NCBI GenBank assembly: GCA_013812695.1
Contig: JACCSZ010000219.1
Location: 1 to 38,723 of the forward strand
Direction of reading: 5' to 3'
DNA length: 38,723 nucleotides
DNA from: Gemmatimonadales bacterium
Lineage (GTDB): Bacteria > Gemmatimonadota > Gemmatimonadetes > Gemmatimonadales > GWC2-71-9
This document shows positions 8,460 to 15,819 of this stretch, one piece after another. A program made the position numbers and the translations under genes. Each line of letters starts with the position of its first letter. The stretch's first letter is position 1. Below the pieces are notes generated by a model. The model had not been told where the DNA came from, made no database searches, and worked only from the letters and a program-made list of their open reading frames with translations.

Positions 8460-9748
8460 CGGTCGACTTCTCCCATCACGATATCGACGCTCGCGTTGAT
8501 GGCGATGACGTCGGAGAGGAGCGCGCCCTCGCACATCACGGGCAGGCTCGACAGGTTGATAAACGACGGAGGCCGGATGCGCCACCGCACGGGCTTGGCC
8601 GTGCCATCGGAGACCAGGTAGTAGCCGAGCTCGCCCTTAGGGTTCTCGACGCCCAGGTAGGCCTCGCCCACCGGCGGCTTCACGCCGTCCATCACCTGCT
8701 TGAAGTGGAAGATCATCGCTTCCATGTCGCTCATCGCGCGCGACTTGGGCGGCAGGATGACGCGGGGATCGTCCACGTTGATCGGGGCGCCCTTGAGCGT
8801 GGCCAGCCGGTCGAGCGCTTGCTCGAGGATCCGGTTTGACTGCCACATCTCCTCGAGCCGCACGCGGTAGCGGTCGTAGATATCGCCGTGCTCGCCCACG
8901 GGCACGTCGAACTCGTACGTCTCGTAGTCGAGATAGGGCCGGTCCTTGCGCACATCGTAGTCCACCCCGCTGGCCCGGAGCATGGGCCCGGAAAGCGAGT
9001 GGTTGATCGCCTGCTCCGCGGTCAGCACGCCCACGCCCTGGGTCCGCCCGATCCAGATGGCGTTCCGGGTGAACATCGTGTCCACTTCGGCCAGCGTCTT
9101 GGGAAAGGTTCGGGTGAAGTCGCGGAGCCCGGCCTCGAAGTCGTCGGGTACGTCGGCCATCATGCCGCCGACGCGGGTGAGGCTCGTCGTGAGCCGCGCG
9201 CCCGTCCACTTCTCCTGCAGGTTGTAGATTCGCTCCCGCTCCTGAAACGACCAGAGGAACGGCGTGAACGCGCCGAGGTCGATCCCCGTGGTGCCGAGCC
9301 AGACCAGATGAGAGATGATCCGGCTCATCTCGCACGCGATGACCCGGAGGACCCGGCAGCGCTCCGGCACCTCGATGGCCATCAGCTTCTCCGCCGCCAG
9401 CGCGAAGCAGACGTTGTTGGCCATCGGCGAGAGGTAATCGGTGCGGTCGGTAAGGGGAATGATCTGGTTGTAGTGGCGGTACTCGCCCAGCTTCTCGAAC
9501 CCCGAGTGGAGGTAGCCGATGTGCGGAATGCAGCGCTTGACGGTTTCGCCCTCGAGCTCGATCACCAGTCGGAGCACGCCGTGCGTGGCCGGGTGTTGCG
9601 GGCCGATGTTGACCAGCATGTGCTCTGCGCCGAAGTCCTCGTCGAACGCCACCGGGGCGTCCCGTACACCGAGCGGCACCCGGGTGGGGCGGCCCTGCGC
9701 GTCGAGCCCGGGTGTCGCCAGCGCCATCTCGACCGTTCGCAAGCTCAT
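8456..9748 (-). CDS. nuoD: NADH-quinone oxidoreductase subunit D, 49-kDa
   Basis: This quinone-site subunit is related to the large subunit of NiFe hydrogenases (430 aa, typical 390-440). NIGPQHPATHGVLRL carries the quinone-site histidine, and HIGYLHSGFEKL follows. RIISHLVWLGTTGIDLGAFTPFLW and GPMLRASGVDYDVRKDRPYL are further family blocks. The four hydrogenase Ni ligands are absent, as expected for a NuoD. The ATG at 9748 overlaps the nuoC stop by 4 bases (ATGA), and the 3' end overlaps nuoE in the same way. nuoC and nuoD are separate genes here, not fused as in enterobacteria. Confidence 0.97.
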   Translation of the reverse strand: MSLRTVEMALATPGLDAQGRPTRVPLGVRDAPVAFDEDFGAEHMLVNIGPQHPATHGVLRLVIELEGETVKRCIPHIGYLHSGFEKLGEYRHYNQIIPLTDRTDYLSPMANNVCFALAAEKLMAIEVPERCRVLRVIACEMSRIISHLVWLGTTGIDLGAFTPFLWSFQERERIYNLQEKWTGARLTTSLTRVGGMMADVPDDFEAGLRDFTRTFPKTLAEVDTMFTRNAIWIGRTQGVGVLTAEQAINHSLSGPMLRASGVDYDVRKDRPYLDYETYEFDVPVGEHGDIYDRYRVRLEEMWQSNRILEQALDRLATLKGAPINVDDPRVILPPKSRAMSDMEAMIFHFKQVMDGVKPPVGEAYLGVENPKGELGYYLVSDGTAKPVRWRIRPPSFINLSSLPVMCEGALLSDVIAINASVDIVMGEVDR

Positions 9749-10362
9749 TTCAGGAATCCCCGCTCGCCCCGCGCCAGCCGCTCCCGCATGTCCGCGGGCA
9801 GCTCGTCATACGCCTCGGCGATCGACAACTCTTCCATGGAGTAGTGCGCTTCCGGATTGGCGGCCAGCGCCTGCCGCGTCTGCTCCGCGCGGCTGAAGTG
9901 CCCGCGCAACGGGAAATCCTTCCGGAGCGGAAACCCCTCGGCATAGGTCTCCCACATCAGGATCCGCCGCAGGTCCGGGTGTCCCACGAAGGTGATGCCG
10001 AACATGTCGTACACCTCGCGCTCCAGCCAGTCGGCCCCGCGCCACAGGTCGTAGACGGACCGGACCTCGAGCGGACCGCCCTTGTCGAGCTCGACCTTGA
10101 GGCGCAGGTCGGCCTTGCGGCCGAGCGACCGGAGCTGCCAGACCACCTCGACCGGCCGCTCGGGATCCCGGTACTCGACGGCGGTCACGTCGGTGAGATA
10201 GTCGAACTGCTGGCCGGGCGCGTCCTTGAGCCACGCGAGCACGTCGTGCGCGCGGTCCCGCTCGACGTACACGACCGTGTCGCCGCAGGACACCAGGTGG
10301 CGGGTGACGGCGTCGGCGAACTGGGCGCGGAGCGCTGCGACCGAGGGAGGGGCGTTGGTCAT
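9745..10362 (-). CDS. nuoC: NADH-quinone oxidoreductase subunit C, 30-kDa
   Basis: This structural subunit of the complex I peripheral arm binds NuoD (205 aa). The family block is EREVYDMFGITFVGHPDLRR, followed by LMWETYAEGFPLRKDFPLRG. The ATG at 10362 is the only plausible start; upstream codons in frame are unlike the family. The stop overlaps nuoD by ATGA. A 67-base gap separates it from nuoB, and part of that gap can form a hairpin. The C-terminal 40 residues after the core (SRAEQTRQALAANPEAHYS onward) form an acidic tail that varies in this family. Confidence 0.95.
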   Translation of the reverse strand: MTNAPPSVAALRAQFADAVTRHLVSCGDTVVYVERDRAHDVLAWLKDAPGQQFDYLTDVTAVEYRDPERPVEVVWQLRSLGRKADLRLKVELDKGGPLEVRSVYDLWRGADWLEREVYDMFGITFVGHPDLRRILMWETYAEGFPLRKDFPLRGHFSRAEQTRQALAANPEAHYSMEELSIAEAYDELPADMRERLARGERGFLK

Positions 10363-10399
10363 GCGGCCGCGCCCTGGACACACAGCTGCCGCCGCGCCC

Positions 10400-10434
10400 C
10401 GTGAGGCGTGTGACGCGTGAACGTCTGCCTCACG
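10400..10434 (-). other. Hairpin at the nuoB/nuoC junction
   Basis: An 8-base perfect inverted repeat (CGTGAGGC at 10400-10407; GCCTCACG at 10427-10434) with a 19-base loop spans the nuoB stop codon (10432-10430) and the start of the gap to nuoC. There is no U-run after it, so it does not look like an intrinsic terminator. It may protect an upstream nuoAB RNA end or modulate nuoC translation. This is inferred from base pairing alone. Confidence 0.4.
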
Positions 10435-11059
10435 TGGACCGGGTCTGGTGAACGGAGTTGCCGAACGGCTCCGACAGTTCGTCGACGCGATCGGCAGGCA
10501 GGAACAACCCGGACGGCCCGACCAGCTTTTCGTCGCGGAGCATGTCGTCAGTGATGCTCTCACCCATGATCTTCTTCTGGAGCAAACGGATGCCGTAGAT
10601 GAGCCCTTCCGGCCGCGGCGGGCACCCCGGAACATAGACATCCACGGGGATGATGGTGTCGATCCCCTGCACCATCGAATAGTTGTCGAAGATCCCGCCC
10701 GAGGACGCGCAGGCCCCCATCGAGATCGACCACTTGGGCTGCGGCATCTGGTCCCAGATACGCCGGATCACGGGGGCCAGCTTGAACGGCAGCCGTCCGG
10801 CGCAGATGAGCACGTCCGCCTGGCGGGGTGAGAAGCTCATCCGCTCCATCCCGAACCGAGCGAGGTCGAACCGGCTGGCCGCCGTGGCCATGAACTCGAT
10901 GGCGCAGCAGGCGGTGCCGAACGGCATCGGCCACAGCGAGTTGCTGCGGGCCCAGTTGGTGAGGAAGTCGAGCCGGGTGGTGACCCAGTTGGGCGAGACC
11001 GGCGAGACGGTGGTGCCGTCCCCGCCGCCGAACCCCGTGGCGGGATCGCTCAGTCCCAT
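10430..11059 (-). CDS. nuoB: NADH-quinone oxidoreductase subunit B, cluster N2
   Basis: This subunit carries the terminal [4Fe-4S] cluster N2 that reduces quinone (209 aa). The adjacent Cys pair in GTACCAIEFMA, the third Cys in MGACASSGGIF and the fourth in VYVPGCPPRPEGL are all present. DLARFGMERMSFSPRQADVLICAG is the typical second block. The first 20 residues are Gly/Thr-rich and unlike other NuoB, but the ATG at 11059 overlaps nuoA by 10 bases and fits the operon. The tail after LLQKKIMGES is about 45 residues long, somewhat extended. It lies at the membrane interface with NuoH and NuoD. Confidence 0.97.
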   Translation of the reverse strand: MGLSDPATGFGGGDGTTVSPVSPNWVTTRLDFLTNWARSNSLWPMPFGTACCAIEFMATAASRFDLARFGMERMSFSPRQADVLICAGRLPFKLAPVIRRIWDQMPQPKWSISMGACASSGGIFDNYSMVQGIDTIIPVDVYVPGCPPRPEGLIYGIRLLQKKIMGESITDDMLRDEKLVGPSGLFLPADRVDELSEPFGNSVHQTRST

Positions 11060-11415
11060 TGCAGCGCTCCGCGCTTCCAGACATAGACGTATCCCACCGC
11101 GAGGATCGCGATGAAGACGAACATCTCAATGATGAGCACCCCGGCCATGTCGCCGAGCTGCCGGAAGGCCACGGCCCACGGAATCATGAACACGGTCTCG
11201 ATGTCGAAGATGATGAAGAGCATCGCGACCAGGTAGAACTTGACCGAAAACCGCTCGCGGGCATCGCCGAGGACGGGCATCCCGGACTCGTACGGGGCGA
11301 TCTTGGTGGGTGTCCGGCGGTAGGTCGACAACACGTGTGACACGCCCAGCATCAGGGCCGCGTTGGCGACGACGAACGCGAGCAACAGCAGGATCGGGAT
11401 GTACGGCTGAAGCAT
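11050..11415 (-). CDS. nuoA: NADH-quinone oxidoreductase subunit A
   Basis: This small three-helix membrane subunit opens the operon (121 aa). The diagnostic loop YESGMPVLGDARERFSVKFYL is followed by LFIIFDIETVFMIPWA, which holds the conserved acidic residues. In NuoA of many bacteria the loop begins YECG; here Ser replaces Cys, a common variant. The ATG at 11415 has GAGG three bases upstream. It is the first gene after the divergent region shared with dcd, so the operon promoter should lie at about 11454-11482. It overlaps nuoB by 10 bases. Confidence 0.96.
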   Translation of the reverse strand: MLQPYIPILLLLAFVVANAALMLGVSHVLSTYRRTPTKIAPYESGMPVLGDARERFSVKFYLVAMLFIIFDIETVFMIPWAVAFRQLGDMAGVLIIEMFVFIAILAVGYVYVWKRGALQWD

Positions 11416-11453
11416 ACGCCTCGGCTTTCGTGAATTTTTTCACTATCCGCCGA

Positions 11454-11482
11454 AAAGTAACCGACCCAAAAGGTCAATTCAA
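11454..11482 (-). promoter_or_regulatory. Possible nuoA operon promoter
   Basis: On the minus strand, TTGAAT (11482-11477), a 17-base spacer and TACTTT (11459-11454) lie 39 bases upstream of the nuoA ATG. The -10 hexamer is weak (3 of 6 to consensus). The -35 shares bases with a candidate for dcd on the other strand. No other paired hexamers in the 129-base region looked better to me. Confidence 0.35.
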
Positions 11483-11505
11483 CCCGACCCCGGTCCGGCT
11501 ATATT
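11478..11505 (+). promoter_or_regulatory. Possible dcd promoter
   Basis: TTCAAC (11478-11483), 16-base spacer, TATATT (11500-11505), about 40 bases before the dcd ATG. The -10 is good for this GC-rich sequence; the -35 is moderate. It overlaps the candidate nuoA -35 in a near-palindromic AT patch (GGTCAATTCAACCC). Confidence 0.45.
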
Positions 11506-11544
11506 CCCGCCCGACAGCCTGTTCGTGCCCTGCTTCGAGGCCGC

Positions 11545-12123
11545 ATGTCCATCAAATCCGACCGCTGGATCCGCCGCATGGCCCGCGACCACGGGATGAT
11601 CGAGCCATTCGTGGACACCCAGGTCCGGCAGGCCGACGCGCACGGGCGGCGGGTGATTTCCTACGGGCTGTCGAGCTACGGCTACGACATGCGGGTGGCG
11701 CCCGAGTTCAAGATCTTCACCAACGTACTCAGCGTGATCGTGGACCCGAAGGAGTTCGACCACCGGAGCCTGGTGGAGTTCGACGGCGACGTCTGCATCG
11801 TCCCGCCGAACAGTTTTGCCCTCGCGCGGTCGGTCGAGTATTTCCGGATCCCCCGGCAGACGCTGACGATCTGCGTCGGCAAGAGCACCTACGCCCGCTG
11901 CGGCATCATCACGAACGTCACCCCGTTCGAGCCGGAGTGGGAGGGACACGTGACGCTCGAGATCAGCAATACGACGCCCCTGCCGGCGCGGATCTATGCG
12001 AACGAGGGCATCTGCCAGGTGCTGTTCTTCGAGGCGGACGCGGACGACATCTGCGAGACCAGCTACGCCGACAAGGCCGGCAAGTACCAGCGGCAGACCG
12101 GCGTCACGCTCCCCAAGCTCTGA
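11545..12123 (+). CDS. dcd: dCTP deaminase
   Basis: This cytosolic enzyme deaminates dCTP to dUTP, feeding dTMP synthesis (192 aa, typical). Diagnostic segments are GLSSYGYDMRVAPEFKIF near the N-terminus, GKSTYARCGIITNVTPFEPEW, and VTLEISNTTPLPARIYANEG. The Glu in TLEISN is the general base of the family, and the Ser/Arg of GKSTYAR sit in the nucleotide site. The C-terminus GKYQRQTGVTLPK is the nucleotide-closing tail. The start has GAGG four bases upstream. It may be the first gene of a plus-strand unit, since the next start is only 14 bases after its stop, though the next product is functionally unrelated. Confidence 0.96.
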   Translation: MSIKSDRWIRRMARDHGMIEPFVDTQVRQADAHGRRVISYGLSSYGYDMRVAPEFKIFTNVLSVIVDPKEFDHRSLVEFDGDVCIVPPNSFALARSVEYFRIPRQTLTICVGKSTYARCGIITNVTPFEPEWEGHVTLEISNTTPLPARIYANEGICQVLFFEADADDICETSYADKAGKYQRQTGVTLPKL

Positions 12124-12137
12124 ACCGCAGGCCGCCG

Positions 12138-14180
12138 ATGCGCCACCTCGCGCTGCTAGCCGCGCTGGCCGCGAGCCCCCTCGCCGCCCAAGAGCCGGAC
12201 ACCAACGCCCCGACCCAGCCGGTGCGTCCGCTCAACCTGCAGCCCGCGCTCAAGCCGCCCATCGCCGACACCGGCATCTTCAGCCCGCTCACGCTGCCGC
12301 CGCCCAGCGAGGTCCGGTCGGCCGGGGGCGCACCCGGGCCGCGCTACTGGCAGCAGCGAGTGGACTACCGGATCCAGGCGACGCTGGATACCGCCGCCCG
12401 CCGGATCGACGCGACGGAGCGGATCCATTACACCAACGCGTCGCCCGACACGCTGCGGTTCGTCTGGCTCCAGCTCGACCAGAACCTGTTCCGATCCGGC
12501 AGCACGGGGTCGCTGCTTTTCCCGGCCGAGAGCCGGTTCGGCGGGGCAGGATTCGAGGGCGGTGTCGACATCGTGTCCTTGAGCCAGTCGCCCGTCCCCG
12601 CTCCTCCCGTCTCGCCTCCCGCACGCCGCCGCCCGCGCGCAGCCGCGCGCCCGGCGCCCGCACGGCCCGAAGACTCGCCCGCGGCACTCACCCACCGGAT
12701 CGACGGCACGATGATGTACGCGGAGCTCGCGCAGCCGCTCGTGCCGGGCGGCGCCACGGTGTTGGACCTGGCCTACCGCTTCAACGTCCCCGAGCACGGT
12801 GCCGACCGAATGGGCCGCGAGGGCAGCCTGTACGAGCTCGCCCAGTGGTATCCGCGCATGGCGGTCTACGACGACGTCCACGGCTGGAATACCGACCAGT
12901 ACCTGGGCCAGGGCGAGTTTTACCTGGAGTATGGTGACGTCGAATACGAGGTCACCCTGCCGGCGGGCTACATCGTGGCGGGCACGGGCACCCTGCAGAA
13001 CGCCGAGCAGGTGCTCACGCCGGCCACGCGGGCCCGGCTGGCGGCGGCACTGCGGTCGGACACCACCATCGCGATCGTCACCGCCGACGAGCTCGCGTCG
13101 GGCGCCGCGCGACCCCGGCGCGACGGCATGCTCACGTGGCGCTTTCGCGCCGAGCGAGTGCGTGATGTCGCGTGGGCGGCCTCGCCCGACTACCAATGGG
13201 ACGCGTCGGGGTGGGAGGGCGTCCTGACCCAGGCGTACTATCGCCCGTCCGCGCGGTCCACCTGGCAGGACGCCGCCGCGATGAGCCGAGCCTCGCTGGT
13301 GGAATTCAGCACCCGGTGGCTCCGCTACCCGTATCCGCAGCTCTCGGCAGTCGAGGGTCCGGTGTCCGGGATGGAATACCCGATGGTCGCCATGGTGGCC
13401 CGCGGTGACGACGCACCGGGTCTGTCTGCGGTGATCGCGCACGAGATTGGCCACATGTGGTTCCCGATGGTGGTGGGCTCCGACGAGCGGCGCCACGCGT
13501 GGATGGACGAAGGCTTCGGCACGTTCATCACTACGTTCGCGGAAGCCGGCGCCTGGAGCCGCGACGGCGGCGAGGCGCGACGCGAGGCAGTGCGCACCGT
13601 GACGTCGCTCGATCAGACGCCGTCGGCGCAGCCGATCATCACCCCGGCCAACCGGTACCGGAGCCACGACAACCTCGTCAGCCTCGCGTACGTGAAGCCA
13701 TCGATCCTGCTCCTCGCGCTCCGCAACAAGATCCTCGGCCCCGGCGTGTTCGACGCCGCGTTCCGGGAATACACGCGGCGGTGGGCGTTCAAGCACCCCC
13801 AGCCGGCCGATTTCTTCCGCACGATGGAGGAAGTGTCGGGGCGCGACCTCGCCTGGTTCTGGCGCGGGTTCTTCCTCTCCACCGCCGCGCTGGACCAGAC
13901 CGTCGAGAGCGTGCGGCAGGAGCCGGACGGCGCCGCCCTCATCACGCTCCGGAATCTGGGCCCCGCCGTGATGCCCGTCGAGCTCGAGCTCGGGTTCGCC
14001 GATGGCACGACGCAGACGGTAGCGCTGCCGGTCGAGATCTGGTACGGCGGGAACCGCTACGTCCACCGGCTCGTGAGCGGTCCGGCGATCGTCCGCGCGC
14101 GCGTGAACCCGGATGGACAATTGCCGGACCTGCTGCCGCTCAACGATGCCTGGTCGCTGGACACGGCAGCCTCGCGCTGA
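12138..14180 (+). CDS. Secreted M1-family (gluzincin) metallopeptidase, copy 1
   Basis: This is a probable periplasmic or secreted zinc aminopeptidase-like protein (680 aa). An N-terminal signal peptide (LALLAALAASPLAAQ) is followed by the M1 N-terminal beta domain, with WYPRMAVYDDVHGWNT and GQGEFYLEYGDVEYEV. The zinc site is complete: HEIGH at residues 435-439 and the third ligand Glu 18 residues later in WMDEGFGTF. The substrate-anchoring GAMEN motif is replaced by GMEYP (about residue 411). A tyrosine in AYVKPS fits the catalytic Tyr. A Pro/Ala/Arg-rich insert at about residues 155-190 looks disordered. The ATG at 12138 is chosen for the signal peptide; the frame stays open upstream over dcd but that is shadow. 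It is a paralogue of 15820-17817. Confidence 0.88.
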   Translation: MRHLALLAALAASPLAAQEPDTNAPTQPVRPLNLQPALKPPIADTGIFSPLTLPPPSEVRSAGGAPGPRYWQQRVDYRIQATLDTAARRIDATERIHYTNASPDTLRFVWLQLDQNLFRSGSTGSLLFPAESRFGGAGFEGGVDIVSLSQSPVPAPPVSPPARRRPRAAARPAPARPEDSPAALTHRIDGTMMYAELAQPLVPGGATVLDLAYRFNVPEHGADRMGREGSLYELAQWYPRMAVYDDVHGWNTDQYLGQGEFYLEYGDVEYEVTLPAGYIVAGTGTLQNAEQVLTPATRARLAAALRSDTTIAIVTADELASGAARPRRDGMLTWRFRAERVRDVAWAASPDYQWDASGWEGVLTQAYYRPSARSTWQDAAAMSRASLVEFSTRWLRYPYPQLSAVEGPVSGMEYPMVAMVARGDDAPGLSAVIAHEIGHMWFPMVVGSDERRHAWMDEGFGTFITTFAEAGAWSRDGGEARREAVRTVTSLDQTPSAQPIITPANRYRSHDNLVSLAYVKPSILLLALRNKILGPGVFDAAFREYTRRWAFKHPQPADFFRTMEEVSGRDLAWFWRGFFLSTAALDQTVESVRQEPDGAALITLRNLGPAVMPVELELGFADGTTQTVALPVEIWYGGNRYVHRLVSGPAIVRARVNPDGQLPDLLPLNDAWSLDTAASR

Positions 14181-14190
14181 TGGATCGACT

Positions 14191-14215
14191 GGCCCCGTCG
14201 GGCCGTTCCGGGGCC
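14191..14215 (+). terminator. Possible hairpin after M1 copy 1
   Basis: GGCCCCG (14191-14197) and CGGGGCC (14209-14215) pair perfectly with an 11-base loop, starting 10 bases after the M1 stop. No U-tract follows, so termination would be weak or factor-dependent. The rest of the 116-base gap before the next gene shows nothing I can name. Confidence 0.35.
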
Positions 14216-14296
14216 GTGCCCGCGCCAGGCGCTCTTCCCGAGGCCTCCGACGGCCGATAGATTCTTCCGCCTCGCTCGCATCTCCCGGGGGCCGTT

Positions 14297-15757
14297 GTGT
14301 CACTGCCGGACTACCTGCTCGATCTGCCTGCCGAGGAAGCCGCCCGTCTGATCGCCCTCGGGCTGCTCGACCGAACGGCGGACGCGGCACGGCGCCTTGC
14401 CGATTCGACCGACCCGATGGCCCTGCACGACTTTCGAGTCGCCACGCGCCGGCTCCGAAGCGGGCTGGAGGCCTATCGCCCGGAGATCGACGGGAGCGTG
14501 TCGCGAGCGAGTCGTCGCCGCCTTCGTCGCCTGGCGCGCGCCACGCGCCGGAGCCGGGACTTCGAGGTTCACCTGCAGTGGGAGCGCGCACAGGACGCCG
14601 TCCTCACCGAACGGCAGCGCACGGGGCTGCGCTGGCACCTCGAGCGACTCGAGGCCCGCCGCCACCGCGCCGACCGGCGCCTCGGCGTGCTGGTGGCGCG
14701 CCGCTTCGCTCGTTTCGAGCGGCGTCTCCGCCGGCGGCTCGAGACCTACCGCCTCCACATCGAGCGCGATCCCACTCGTCGGCGGCACGAGGCGGCTGCC
14801 GTGCTCGGGCGGCGCCTTTGCAAGTTCGGCGGCGACCTCGAATGCCGGCTGGCCGCCATGCGAACGATGGCCGACGACGCGGCCGCGCGGCGCGCCCGGA
14901 TCGCCGCCAAGCGACTGCGGTATCTGCTCGAGCCCATCCGCGGTGAGGTCGACGGCGTCGAGCCGCTGATCGTGAGGCTGCGAGATCTGCAGGACGCGCT
15001 CGGCGAGCTCCACGACAGCCAGACCCATTGGGTCGAGCTCTCCGGCGAGGTCGAGAAAGCCGGGCGCGAGCATGCGCGGCGGCTCGAGGGCGCGCTTCGC
15101 GATGGCGGCGAACGCGGGCCCGAGAGCGCCGACGCAGGCGACGATCCCCGGCCAGGACTGCTCGCGCTGCTCGAGCGGCTCGACGATCGCGAGGCCGAGG
15201 CCTTCGCCCGACTGCGCGCGGACTGGCTGGCGGGTGCCGCGGATAGCTTCTTCGAGGCCGTGGGAGCAGTCGGGAAGCGGGTCGCCCACCGCCCTTCATG
15301 CGTAGCCGAGATCGAGCGGCGATTCCTGCTCCGGCGCATGCCCGCCTCCGCCCAGGCGTTCGCCTTTCAGGCAATCGAGCAGGGCTGGCTTCCCGGCAGG
15401 CGCGTCGTCGAGCGCATCCGTCTGCTGCGGCGGCCAGACGTCCCGATCACCTACCATTCCAGCAAGTGCGCCACCGGGGGCCGCTCGATGGCGGTCGGGG
15501 GCGAAGTGGATCTTCAGTTGTTCGAGCAGATCTGGCCGCTCACCTCCGGCAGGCGGGTGGTGAAACGCCGGCACGTGATGTCAGACTATGGAGTGCAGTG
15601 GGCAATCGACCAGTTCCTCGACCGCGATCTCGTTCTGGCCGAAGTAGCACCGCCGGCGGAAGGCGTCGAGGTGATTCTGCCCGAGTGGCTCCAGCCATAC
15701 GTCGTCCGAGAGGTGACCGGCGAGGGTGCGTACACGAGCCGGGCCTTGGCGCGATAG
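14297..15757 (+). CDS. CHAD domain protein with C-terminal CYTH-like domain
   Basis: 486 aa, GTG start at 14297. Residues about 25-330 are a CHAD domain: HDFRVATRRLRSGLEAY at residue 44 has the conserved His and basic helix, and a second repeat has IAAKRLRYLLEPI and LRDLQDALGELHD. CHAD folds are basic helical bundles that bind polyphosphate. Residues about 335-486 are CYTH-like: EIERRFLL, RIRLL, then FEQIWPLTSGRRVVKRRHV and LVLAEVAPP. The usual order is CYTH then CHAD; here it is reversed. Several CYTH metal-binding acids are missing (RSMAV where RxExE is normal; AID for ELD; AEVAP for AEVEF), so triphosphatase activity is doubtful. It sits between two M1 paralogues. Function beyond polyphosphate binding is unknown. 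Confidence 0.85.
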   Translation: MSLPDYLLDLPAEEAARLIALGLLDRTADAARRLADSTDPMALHDFRVATRRLRSGLEAYRPEIDGSVSRASRRRLRRLARATRRSRDFEVHLQWERAQDAVLTERQRTGLRWHLERLEARRHRADRRLGVLVARRFARFERRLRRRLETYRLHIERDPTRRRHEAAAVLGRRLCKFGGDLECRLAAMRTMADDAAARRARIAAKRLRYLLEPIRGEVDGVEPLIVRLRDLQDALGELHDSQTHWVELSGEVEKAGREHARRLEGALRDGGERGPESADAGDDPRPGLLALLERLDDREAEAFARLRADWLAGAADSFFEAVGAVGKRVAHRPSCVAEIERRFLLRRMPASAQAFAFQAIEQGWLPGRRVVERIRLLRRPDVPITYHSSKCATGGRSMAVGGEVDLQLFEQIWPLTSGRRVVKRRHVMSDYGVQWAIDQFLDRDLVLAEVAPPAEGVEVILPEWLQPYVVREVTGEGAYTSRALAR

Positions 15758-15819
15758 GGCATGCAGGGACGAGCTGCTGCTTCCGCCCCCCGTTCGACAT
15801 CTTGCTGGAGGGTGCCACC

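Noticed and set aside
4985..9844. Plus-strand frames opposite nuoG, nuoF, nuoE and nuoD (300-555 codons each)
   Set aside because: Low-complexity charged translations without recognisable motifs, antisense to proven genes.
12156..14591. Minus-strand 811-codon frame opposite the first M1 peptidase
   Set aside because: Shadow frame; the plus strand has a complete zinc site and signal peptide, and the minus reading has no domain.
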